A stretch of DNA of 64,000 nucleotides from Bacillota bacterium. GTDB taxonomy: Bacteria; Bacillota_I; Bacilli_A; RF39; UBA660. A program made the position numbers and the translations under genes. Location of the stretch: assembly GCA_015059425.1 (NCBI GenBank), contig SVAM01000004.1:31004-95003 (forward strand), written 5' to 3'. Of this stretch, positions 52,355 to 60,760 are shown one piece after another (positions within the stretch are counted from its first letter, which is position 1; the number at the start of each line of letters is the position of its first letter). The notes under the pieces were generated by a model. That model worked only from the letters and a program-made list of their open reading frames with translations, did not search any database and was not told the origin of the DNA.

Positions 52355-52440
52355 ATGCGTAAATTTTATAATTTTTATCAATTTGGCAGACAGTGTCTAC
52401 CAAATTAACTTGGACTCATTATTTAGAATTAATGAAATGA
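52355..52440 (+). pseudogene. DUF1016 remnant
   Basis: MRKFYNFY in one frame is followed, after a one-base shift, by IWQTVSTKLTWTHYLELMK and a stop. These are the middle DUF1016 motifs seen intact at 10778 and 16196. No N-terminal or nuclease domain remains. A palindrome with one mismatch (52380-52406) lies just before the KLTW codons. The rest of 52252-52496 holds only a 14-codon reading frame (52262) and no clear gene. Confidence 0.8.
52380..52406. repeat. Near-perfect palindrome in the DUF1016 remnant
   Basis: AATTTGGCAGACA and TGTCTACCAAATT flank one G (13-nt arms, one mismatch). It is at the same gene position as the palindromes at 11049 and 16464. Confidence 0.88.
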
Positions 52441-52482
52441 AATAAGAAAAATTTAAGATTAATAGATGAAGATTAGCTAAAT

Positions 52483-52512
52483 AAAAAAAGTGAAAACTAT
52501 TCATTTTCACTT
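52483..52512 (-). terminator. Terminator of murC
   Basis: On the reverse strand AAGTGAAAA pairs with TTTTCACTT (9 bp) and T's follow. Confidence 0.82.
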
Positions 52513-53876
52513 AAAAGTATATTTGCAACTTTATTTATTGGACCTGCACCAATAGTAATAATTAAATCATTTTCAGAAATATTTTCTTTTAAATAATTTG
52601 CAATTTTCTCATATGTAGGAATGTGAATAACATTCTTATTTTTTTTGCTTATTAATTCTACTAATTCTTCTTCTTTAACTCCCCATATATTTGTTTCACG
52701 AGCAGGATATATATCACAAACTATAATATTATCAAATTTAGATAGTACTTCTGCAAAATCACTTAAATGGTCATAAGTTCTACTATAAGTATGCGATTGA
52801 AATACTGCCCATGATTCATTATGTTTAATACTTTGACTTGAGTTATAAGTTGATTCTATTTCAGTAGGGTGATGTGCAAAATCATCAAATATATGAGCAT
52901 TTTTATATTCACCTAAATATTCAAATCTTCTTCCAACTCCACTAAATTCTTTTAATGCTTTTTTAATTATATCAACTTTAATATCATAATTAATAGCCAT
53001 AGCAATTGTTGCTAAAGCATTTAAAATGTTGTGTCTTCCTAATACTCCTAATGTTATAGTATCTATAAATTTATTATTAATATATAAATCAAAAGTAGGA
53101 AAACCAAGAGTGCTATAATTAATATTTTTTGCTTTATAAATAGCATCTTCATTTTCAATTCCATATGTTATAATATTACAATTGTTATCTAATAATTCTT
53201 TGGTATTTTCATCATCTATATTAACAATTAATAAACCATCATTAGGTAACAATTCAGTATATTTTTTAAATGATTTTTTTATATTATCTAAAGAACCAAA
53301 ATAATCTAAATGATCATTATCAATATTTAAAATTATTTCACTTGTTGGATAAAAATGTAAAAACGAATCTACATATTCACATGCTTCTAAAATAAAGTAT
53401 TTTTTATCACCAATATAATAATTACCATTAATCCTTTTTAGTGAAGCGCCAATTTGAATAGTAGGGTTAAGTTCAGCTTCTAGAAATACTTGCGCTACCA
53501 TTGATGTAGTAGTACTTTTACCATGAGTTCCACTTATACAAATTAAATTTTCATAATCTTTAGTATATTCACCTAAAAATACTGCACGTTCGACACATTC
53601 GATACCATTTTCTTTAGCAGTAACAAGTTCAATATCATCTTCAGTAATCGCAGCAGTATATATTACTAAATCCGCATTTTTAACATATTCTATGTTATGA
53701 CCAATAGTAATATCAATACCAATACTTTTTAAGTAGTTAGTATTGTTGTTTTCGGAAATATCACTACCTGTAATATTTTTACCATCATTTTTAAGTTGGG
53801 CGGCAATACAATACATACTAGCGCCACCTATACCTATTAAATGAATATTATTATATTTACTAATTTCTTGTTTCAT
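52497..53876 (-). CDS. murC: UDP-N-acetylmuramate-L-alanine ligase
   Basis: Adds L-Ala to UDP-MurNAc, the first stem-peptide step. HLIGIGGASM is the nucleotide-sugar site, GTHGKSTTT the ATP loop, DDFAHHPTEIEST and FQSHTYSRT the later Mur motifs. 459 residues. GAGGTGGATT precedes the ATG. It is divergent from the secretion-like operon. Confidence 0.95.
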   Translation of the reverse strand: MKQEISKYNNIHLIGIGGASMYCIAAQLKNDGKNITGSDISENNNTNYLKSIGIDITIGHNIEYVKNADLVIYTAAITEDDIELVTAKENGIECVERAVFLGEYTKDYENLICISGTHGKSTTTSMVAQVFLEAELNPTIQIGASLKRINGNYYIGDKKYFILEACEYVDSFLHFYPTSEIILNIDNDHLDYFGSLDNIKKSFKKYTELLPNDGLLIVNIDDENTKELLDNNCNIITYGIENEDAIYKAKNINYSTLGFPTFDLYINNKFIDTITLGVLGRHNILNALATIAMAINYDIKVDIIKKALKEFSGVGRRFEYLGEYKNAHIFDDFAHHPTEIESTYNSSQSIKHNESWAVFQSHTYSRTYDHLSDFAEVLSKFDNIIVCDIYPARETNIWGVKEEELVELISKKNKNVIHIPTYEKIANYLKENISENDLIITIGAGPINKVANILLSENE

Positions 53877-54030
53877 AATCCACCTCTAAACTTAATTATA
53901 TTATATACTAAAAAAATGATAATAAGCAACAAAAAGTAATTATTTGGGCTAGTTTTTTAATATGAAGAATGTTATAATTATTATGGTTAATTTTAATATA
54001 AAGATTTTTATATATAAAGGAGTTAGTTAT

Positions 54031-55299
54031 ATGAAATATTTTAAATATATAGTATTTTTAGTTTTAATGTGTTTGGTTGGTATGATAAATGCAAAAGCAG
54101 AATATCAATTGGATAATAATGGTAATTATTATGTTGTTGATGCTGTTTGTACATATGTAACAGAAAAAATTAATAATTGGGTAATTCCTTATAAATTTAA
54201 AATTAATTTCAAAGATGCAAAGGTTAGTAATTTTGAACCTGTTAAAGAGGATGAATATTATGGTTTAAATGTTAATAAACTATCAATAGCTTATAGCTCT
54301 TTTTTTGCTAATAAAAATTTTGGATGTCCAAGAGTTGTTTTTCCTTGTGATATGGGGATGATGCAGTATGATATACGTTCTGAACTTTTATATTTTGACG
54401 GAGAAGGCATGGATACTCTAGGTTATCAATGTGGAGTAGCATATAATGTAGTTTCAGAATCTAGTGTTAAATATAAAGAAGTAAGTGGCTCTGATTCGCA
54501 ACCTATTGTAAAAGAAGAAGATTTTACTTGTGCGTATATTAGACAGTCACTTAATAGTTCTGCGCTTCAAGCAAAAGCTCATGAAAAAATAAGTTACAAA
54601 GCTTTTAAAGATGGGAGTAAATTAATTATAGATGGTAATAATTATGAATATTCATTGCCTGATGGTTCTTTAACATTGACAAAGGATGCTAACAACGATT
54701 GTGCAAAAGATTTATATGTAAATTTAATTACAGATTCTAAAAATAATCTTACAGGATATAAGATTGTGAAATCGTGTGTTGATACTGCTGATGCTGCTTG
54801 TGTACACTATAAAAGAATTGATTTATCTGGTATGTCTGGTGATGGTATGCAACAAGATGGTACTCCAAATACTACTCCTGATTTAGTAAATCCAGATGAT
54901 ATTACATCAAGTGGAGAAAGTGGTAATGGTATTGTAGGTGGTAATGAAGATAAAATAGATTTAGAACATTTTTGTCAAGGTCCAGTTATGGGGGTATTTA
55001 CTACACTAGGTTGGATAATTTTTATAATAAAAATATTAATTCCAATATTATTAATAATATTTGGAAGTGTTGATTTTGCTAAAGCGGTATTAGCTGGTAA
55101 AGATGATGCAATAAAAAAATCTGCTAAAACTCTTGCTTTAAGAGCAGTTGCTGGTATAATAATATTTTTTATACCAACAATTTTAAATGCAGTTGTAGGT
55201 GTATTTGATGATAGTAATGTATTTAACGGTACTTTTGGTGATTGTACTAGTTGTATGCTAAAACCAGGAAATTCATCATGTAAAGGGTTAGGTGAGTAG
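54031..55299 (+). CDS. Secreted Cys-rich protein with VirB2/TrbC-like membrane tail
   Basis: 422 residues. Signal peptide to about residue 24 (GMINAKAEYQ). A soluble domain with about a dozen cysteines follows, then an Asp/Ser/Gly linker. The C-terminus has two hydrophobic helices with DFAKAVLAGKDDAIKKSAKT between them, as in VirB2/TrbC-like pilin proteins of type IV systems. ATG at 54031 follows AAAGGAG. First gene of the secretion-like operon; the soluble domain is unrecognised. Confidence 0.75.
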   Translation: MKYFKYIVFLVLMCLVGMINAKAEYQLDNNGNYYVVDAVCTYVTEKINNWVIPYKFKINFKDAKVSNFEPVKEDEYYGLNVNKLSIAYSSFFANKNFGCPRVVFPCDMGMMQYDIRSELLYFDGEGMDTLGYQCGVAYNVVSESSVKYKEVSGSDSQPIVKEEDFTCAYIRQSLNSSALQAKAHEKISYKAFKDGSKLIIDGNNYEYSLPDGSLTLTKDANNDCAKDLYVNLITDSKNNLTGYKIVKSCVDTADAACVHYKRIDLSGMSGDGMQQDGTPNTTPDLVNPDDITSSGESGNGIVGGNEDKIDLEHFCQGPVMGVFTTLGWIIFIIKILIPILLIIFGSVDFAKAVLAGKDDAIKKSAKTLALRAVAGIIIFFIPTILNAVVGVFDDSNVFNGTFGDCTSCMLKPGNSSCKGLGE

Positions 55300-55300
55300 T

Positions 55301-57055
55301 GTGAAAAAGATATTATTTTTAGTAGTATTATTTTTGTTTAATGCTAATAATGTTTTTGCTGAGTGGGATGGTGGTAATGAAGAAAATACAACTTGTATTT
55401 ATGAACTGAAATATGAAAATGCAAATGATTTTGATAGAAATATTTTGAATTCATTAGGCATAAAAGCATCTGATGGTGGGCCTCTAACTTATAATTCTCT
55501 TATACTAGAATTAACTTATCCTTTAAAAGGTGGTGACTTAACATTTGCTATAGCAAATGAATATAAGCCTTTAAGATTAGAAATTTTTTCTCTAGATGCA
55601 ACTGAGAAAAGAGCACCAGTTTTTAATTCTGATAATCTTGATTGGGCAAATGAGGAACTTAATTTTTTTAATAATGGAAAGTCAAGAAAATATGAAGATT
55701 CTAGTGTTCAAATTAGAAGAAATTATAATTTTGATTTATTTAGAGATATAGACGGAAATGAACGATTTAATACAGATTTTAAGTATGGCAATGAGGGATA
55801 TATGGTTAAATCGATTGCTTCTCAATTAGGTACGAAAGCATCATCAATTAAATATTTAGCTTATACAATAGAAGATGCTCTATCGTCTGTATATGCTCTA
55901 AATGAAGATGTGATAGAGGCAAAATTTTGTGGAAATGAATTACATTTAATGACTGCTTATATTTATGATGATAATAAATTAACAGAAAGTTATTTAATGC
56001 CAATGGTTTGTGGGGATAATGCAAATCATGAAGAAATAAGAATGGTTAATACCTGTAATGCTATGTATAAAAATTGGGAGTATTATAGCAAATCAGGGAA
56101 TGTTGTTTTTCGTAACTCTGAAAAAAATAATCGTTCTGTTATAATATATGGACCTTCGAGATATATTTTTAAAGCTGCTGGTACTGTTGATTATGCAGAA
56201 CTATCGGCTAATTTAGAAAAAGAATTTGTTAAATATTATCAATATTGTAATTATAGTAAATCTAATGAAAAAAATTATGATATGGAAAAATGTCGTTCAC
56301 AATATGGAGTTGTAGATGGAATTATTTCAGCGGCGATTCCATTTGGTTATACCAGAAACGAACTACTTGAGCCTATTCAAAATGATGCTGAGCAAGCTTC
56401 AGAATCTTGTTTAGATAAAAATAATTATTCGGAATGTGAAAAACAATTAATAAACCAAATTTTAAGTAAGTTTGAAAAAGTAGAAACTACTATAGAAGAA
56501 GCGAAAGAATATAATGCCAAAGGTGTAGAGTATTTTTGTGATCAAAAAGATACATGTATATCCGAATGTTTAGATAGTAATTCAGATACTTGTAAAGGTT
56601 TATCTATAAATAGTAATGAAGATGCCACAAATTATTGTACAGAAATGTGTAACTTATCTAAAGGTACACTTGAACATTACGAGGAAGCTGAGAAAGAAAG
56701 AGATAAATTTGAGATAAGAGATCTTTTAGTTAATATAGGCTTGGATTTTAATGTTGGTGGATGTGATTCTTATTTAGGAAATCCTAATGATAATATAAAT
56801 AAACCGCCAGCTTATTATTTACAATTTATATTTAATTTAATGAAATATGCATCAATAATATTATTGTTTGTTTTATCTATCGCTGATTTTGCAAAAGCAG
56901 TTACTTCAGATAAAGATGATGCAATTAAAAAAGCTAGTATAAATGCTGTAAAACGATTGGGTATTGTAATAATTATATTCTTTTTGCCAATATTAATAGA
57001 ATTTATACTTAAATTATTAGGTATTTATAGTGCTAGTACTTGTGGAATAAAATAG
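55301..57055 (+). CDS. Second secreted Cys-rich protein with VirB2-like tail
   Basis: 584 residues. Signal peptide (FLFNANNVFAEWD). Large outside domain with many Cys (C-x3-C-x3-C type spacing near FCDQKDTCISEC), and a C-terminal pair of helices around DFAKAVTSDKDDAIKKASIN, matching the tail of the previous gene. The N-terminal domains do not match by eye. A GTG at 55301 follows AGGTGAG; GTG 55292 is in frame. It begins just after the upstream stop. Confidence 0.75.
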   Translation: MKKILFLVVLFLFNANNVFAEWDGGNEENTTCIYELKYENANDFDRNILNSLGIKASDGGPLTYNSLILELTYPLKGGDLTFAIANEYKPLRLEIFSLDATEKRAPVFNSDNLDWANEELNFFNNGKSRKYEDSSVQIRRNYNFDLFRDIDGNERFNTDFKYGNEGYMVKSIASQLGTKASSIKYLAYTIEDALSSVYALNEDVIEAKFCGNELHLMTAYIYDDNKLTESYLMPMVCGDNANHEEIRMVNTCNAMYKNWEYYSKSGNVVFRNSEKNNRSVIIYGPSRYIFKAAGTVDYAELSANLEKEFVKYYQYCNYSKSNEKNYDMEKCRSQYGVVDGIISAAIPFGYTRNELLEPIQNDAEQASESCLDKNNYSECEKQLINQILSKFEKVETTIEEAKEYNAKGVEYFCDQKDTCISECLDSNSDTCKGLSINSNEDATNYCTEMCNLSKGTLEHYEEAEKERDKFEIRDLLVNIGLDFNVGGCDSYLGNPNDNINKPPAYYLQFIFNLMKYASIILLFVLSIADFAKAVTSDKDDAIKKASINAVKRLGIVIIIFFLPILIEFILKLLGIYSASTCGIK

Positions 57056-57068
57056 AAAGGATGATATT

Positions 57069-59279
57069 ATGTATTTAGGAGTTTGGTGGAACCCGTTTTC
57101 GTGGGGACAAGATTTTATAGATGGTATAGTATCATTTTTCTATGGTATTTTATTAACTATAGATTGTATTATTTATTCATTTGTTAGTTATGTGTATCAA
57201 ATATTTTTAGTGCTTGCTCAAGGTGGAGAAATTTTTGATGATAAAATAATAAATGGATTTGTTAACCGTTTATATATTATTTTAGGTGTTGTAATGTTAT
57301 TTATAATAGCATATTCTTTACTTAAAAATATGGTAAACCCTGATGAAACATTAAAAGGTAAAAAATCACCTATAAGTATTGTTAAAGATGTCATAATTTC
57401 TGTTGTATTAATTGCATTAGTTCCTACAATATTTGATTTTGCTTTTGCTTTTCAAAATTCGTTATTAATTAATAATACTATAGGTAAAATAATAGTTGGT
57501 GAAGGAGGAAGTGGCACTACTACTGATGACATACGTAAAGGTGGATACATTATGGCATCGGGAGTATTTAAAGCATTTTTGCATGCAGAACATCCTTATT
57601 GCGATTCAAAAAATCAAGAAAATAATGGAGTCTATGATGATGGAACAGAATGTAAAACTTTATATGTAGATAATTCTGAAACTACTACATATGGTGATCT
57701 TTGGAATGAAGCATATGATTCAACAACCTTTTGGGCTTTAGCCAGATTAGGGCCAAGTATTGTTAGTGGTAACGTATCTTACTATATTTTAATAGCTCCT
57801 GCAGCGGGTGTATTCGTTTTATTAGTATTATTGAACTATTGCTTAGATATGGCTTTAAGATTAGTTAAACTTGCTGTTTATGAATTAATTGCACCTATAC
57901 CATTGTTTGCTAGGATGGTTCCGAATGATCAAGCGAAAAAAGTTTTTGATAATTGGCTAAAAGCAACAATGTCAACTTTTGCGGAAGTTTTCATTAGAAT
58001 AGCAATTTTATATTTTAGTGTTATGCTAATAAGTGCTGCAACATCAAGCATTAATAATTTATTTTCGCCATTAGTCAGTGGTTCAGCAAGATTAGACTTA
58101 TTATTATTTGCTCAAGCATTAATAATTATAGGAATAATTCTCTTTGTAAAACAAGCTCCAGAAATTATTAAAGAAATCACTGGTTTAGATAGTGGAAAAT
58201 TTAATGTACTAGGAAGTGCTATGAAATCTGCAGCTATGATAGGTGGTGCTGTAACAGCTGGTGTTAATAATTGGAATGATAAATTAGATGAAAATGGCAA
58301 ACCAAAAACTTCTTTTAACAGGTTTAAAAGTGCTTTAGGTGGTGCAGGTAGTGCAGCTGCTAGGTCTACATGGAATAGAGATAATATTAAAAATTTTGGA
58401 GATATGTTTTCAAATGCTAATAAAGCTTCTTCAGAAGCTATGAAGGCACACAGTCAACGTGCTGCTCGAAATGCTCGTTATAAAGCTAATGGTCAAAATG
58501 CTTTAACTGGACATTGGGAGGATTTCAAAGATGCTGCAAGCAAACATTTTGGATTTGACCAAGGTAGAGAAATTCTTGAAGCTAGAAAGAAAATTTATGA
58601 TGAAGCACAAGGATTCCAAAAACAATTATTTGATTTGGCTTCTGATGATAAAACAGTTTTAGCGTTAGAAGGACAAAAAAAAGCTGCTGCTGAAAAAATT
58701 ATTGATAGAGATGCGATTAGAAAAGAGTTATTAGAAGCTAGAAAAGAGCAAATAAGAAGAGAAGCGCCAGCAATGACTGAATCTCAAATAGCTGATCAAT
58801 TAGAATACGAGAGAGAAGAATTAGAAAATCAAGTTAATCAAACTTTAGTTGAAAGAAGAAAAGAACAAGCTGCTACTATTGATATGTATGATAATCTAAT
58901 AAAAGTTGCTAAATTAAAAGTAATTCAAGAAAAAATGGCAAAGAGAGACGGAAGATATTTAGCAGTTGCTGAAACTGCAAAAGTTTTTAAAAGTCAACAC
59001 ATGGATGATCCTACTATAGCGAAGATGGAAGATATTTTTATTACGCCTGAACAAGCAAAACAATTAGAAGGAGTTTTAGATTTAACTGATCCTAAAGCGG
59101 TTGAAAGACAAATGGATATAATAAAAGGAAAAGTTGTTGCAAGTGATTCAGATATAATAAAAGGCTCAATTGGTGTAACAGCTGATAACGAAAAATTGAA
59201 GATGAAATCTGGTGAAACTCAAGTTGAGATTGCAAAATTAGTTCAAAAAGAAAAAGGAAAAGAAGCTGAGAAAAAATAA
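57069..59279 (+). CDS. TrbL/VirB6-like inner-membrane protein
   Basis: 736 residues. About six membrane helices lie in the first 360 residues, including NRLYIILGVVMLFIIAYSLLKNM and LDMALRLVKLAVYELIAPIPLFARM, which is typical of TrbL/VirB6-like channel components. A 370-residue helical cytoplasmic tail rich in Glu, Lys, Ala and Gln follows, with coiled-coil stretches (EYEREELENQVNQTLVERR). AAAGGATG precedes the ATG. Confidence 0.78.
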   Translation: MYLGVWWNPFSWGQDFIDGIVSFFYGILLTIDCIIYSFVSYVYQIFLVLAQGGEIFDDKIINGFVNRLYIILGVVMLFIIAYSLLKNMVNPDETLKGKKSPISIVKDVIISVVLIALVPTIFDFAFAFQNSLLINNTIGKIIVGEGGSGTTTDDIRKGGYIMASGVFKAFLHAEHPYCDSKNQENNGVYDDGTECKTLYVDNSETTTYGDLWNEAYDSTTFWALARLGPSIVSGNVSYYILIAPAAGVFVLLVLLNYCLDMALRLVKLAVYELIAPIPLFARMVPNDQAKKVFDNWLKATMSTFAEVFIRIAILYFSVMLISAATSSINNLFSPLVSGSARLDLLLFAQALIIIGIILFVKQAPEIIKEITGLDSGKFNVLGSAMKSAAMIGGAVTAGVNNWNDKLDENGKPKTSFNRFKSALGGAGSAAARSTWNRDNIKNFGDMFSNANKASSEAMKAHSQRAARNARYKANGQNALTGHWEDFKDAASKHFGFDQGREILEARKKIYDEAQGFQKQLFDLASDDKTVLALEGQKKAAAEKIIDRDAIRKELLEARKEQIRREAPAMTESQIADQLEYEREELENQVNQTLVERRKEQAATIDMYDNLIKVAKLKVIQEKMAKRDGRYLAVAETAKVFKSQHMDDPTIAKMEDIFITPEQAKQLEGVLDLTDPKAVERQMDIIKGKVVASDSDIIKGSIGVTADNEKLKMKSGETQVEIAKLVQKEKGKEAEKK

Positions 59280-59803
59280 TGTTAAGGAAATATTTTAAGC
59301 CTGATTTTCAAAATGAATTAGAAAGTTATAATACATTAAATTCTTATATAGCAAATATGAAAAATCTTTTGGATGAATGGATAAATAACAATAAATATAA
59401 ACGAAATGAAAATTTATCTGATATTTTAGATGAACTGTTACAAATTGAATTAGATATAAATTGTCTAAAATCAAAAAATGATATATCTAAAATTAAAGAG
59501 ATAAGTTTGCTTTATGAAAAACTTGAATTATGTTTGAAAAAATTAAAAAATAGAATATTATATTTAAGTACAATTTCTAATGATGATTATGATATGTTAT
59601 TAATAAATGCAGAGATAATTAATATTAGAAATTGTGTTGCGGCTAATATAAGCCTAAAAGGGGTAAGTGAAGCAATTCAAAAAATAGGATATGTAAATTT
59701 TATTAAAGATGATTCTGAATTGTTTAGTAAGTTAATTATATTAGAAAATGAAATTTATATTAGAAAAAATAAAATTTCTCAAACTGATATGTTATACCGT
59801 TAA
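59279..59803 (+). CDS. Hypothetical helical protein in the secretion operon
   Basis: 174 residues, all helix by eye, no signal peptide or membrane helix. It overlaps the TrbL-like gene by one base (TAATG), so it is coupled to it and may be a cytoplasmic partner. Unrecognised. A strong terminator follows, dividing the locus into two transcription units. Confidence 0.68.
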   Translation: MLRKYFKPDFQNELESYNTLNSYIANMKNLLDEWINNNKYKRNENLSDILDELLQIELDINCLKSKNDISKIKEISLLYEKLELCLKKLKNRILYLSTISNDDYDMLLINAEIINIRNCVAANISLKGVSEAIQKIGYVNFIKDDSELFSKLIILENEIYIRKNKISQTDMLYR

Positions 59804-59808
59804 TATTT

Positions 59809-59843
59809 AAAGATGTTGTATAAAACTGTACAGCATCTTTTTT
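59809..59843 (+). terminator. Terminator inside the secretion locus
   Basis: AAAGATGTTGTA pairs with TACAGCATCTTT (12 bp, one G-U) and T's follow. Confidence 0.88.
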
Positions 59844-59880
59844 ATTTTTCAAAATACCACTACCACTTATATTTTATTTA

Positions 59881-59889
59881 TGATATAAT
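59881..59889 (+). promoter_or_regulatory. Extended -10 promoter of the VirB3/VirB4-like unit
   Basis: TG-A-TATAAT, 28 bp before the GTG at 59917. Confidence 0.7.
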
Positions 59890-59916
59890 GAATAAGTAAA
59901 AATAGGAGTGATAGGT

Positions 59917-60228
59917 GTGAATAATTATTTAATTCCTGCTAACTCTAAGAAATCACAATTAATATTAGGTTTTTTTACCCCTGTAGATTTAATATTATTT
60001 GGTTCTGGAGTAGGATTAACATTAATATTGCTATTAATAATTGAAAGTTCTAGTTTAGGTTTAATACTATTAATTTTAGCTCCAGCATTAATTACATCTT
60101 TTTTAGTATTACCTATACCAAATTATCATAATGTATTACAGTTTATAGTTAACGTTTATACGTTCTTTAGTGAAAGAAAAAGATATATATGGAAAGGTTG
60201 GTGTTATAAACATGGCGAAGACAAATAG
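59917..60228 (+). CDS. PrgI/VirB3-like membrane protein
   Basis: 103 residues. Two adjacent membrane helices (VDLILFGSGVGLTLILLLII and LGLILLILAPALITSFLVL) follow a short N-terminus. PIPNYHNVLQFIVNVYTFFSERKRYIWKGW after them is typical of the PrgI-like proteins found just before VirB4 genes in Gram-positive conjugative elements. GTG 59917 has AGGAGTGAT upstream; GTG 59908 is in frame. It overlaps the next gene by 17 bp. Confidence 0.8.
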   Translation: MNNYLIPANSKKSQLILGFFTPVDLILFGSGVGLTLILLLIIESSSLGLILLILAPALITSFLVLPIPNYHNVLQFIVNVYTFFSERKRYIWKGWCYKHGEDK

Positions 60229-60760
60229 TGGATATTCAGAAGATTGGTTACCAATTAAACAAATATTAAATGGAATGATTCAACTAGATAATGGAGAATA
60301 TGTAACAGGTATTAAAGTACATCCTAGAAATATATTTATAGTTGATCAAGGATTACAAAATGCTATAATTGGAAATTTAAGAAATTTTTATAATTCTATT
60401 AATTTTGAATTTTGGTTAATTATTGCAGATCGTCCTGTAGATATAAGTGTATATTTATCACAATTACAAATTTTATATAATAATACAACAAGCCCTATAG
60501 GTAAAAAATTAATAATGGAAGATATTAATAAAGCTAATATGTTTATGAGCGCAGAATATAATGTAGTTGATACAGAATATTATATTTTATTTAAAGAAAA
60601 AAGAATGGAGTTAATCCAAAAGAAATTACATACTTTAATAAGTGGACTTGCTAATTCAGGACTTAATTCTACACAAACATCTAATGATGATTTAAGAATG
60701 ATATTAGATAATTTCTTAAATGGCGGAACACATACTAATTTTGGGACGGTGATGAGTTAA
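60212..60760 (+). CDS. VirB4/TraC N-terminal domain as a separate protein
   Basis: 182 residues. LPIKQILNGMIQLDNGEYVTGIKVHP at the start is the opening of VirB4-like ATPases from Gram-positive elements, and the rest fits their N-terminal domain. It ends before the ATPase part, which is a separate gene starting at the shared TAATG. It probably assembles with the next product. AAAGGTTGG lies upstream. Confidence 0.78.
   Translation: MAKTNSGYSEDWLPIKQILNGMIQLDNGEYVTGIKVHPRNIFIVDQGLQNAIIGNLRNFYNSINFEFWLIIADRPVDISVYLSQLQILYNNTTSPIGKKLIMEDINKANMFMSAEYNVVDTEYYILFKEKRMELIQKKLHTLISGLANSGLNSTQTSNDDLRMILDNFLNGGTHTNFGTVMS

Noticed and set aside
51832-52496. A complete gene in the gap between dusB and murC
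   Set aside because: Only a 22-codon toxin-like frame, a 14-codon frame and a frameshifted DUF1016 fragment are present.
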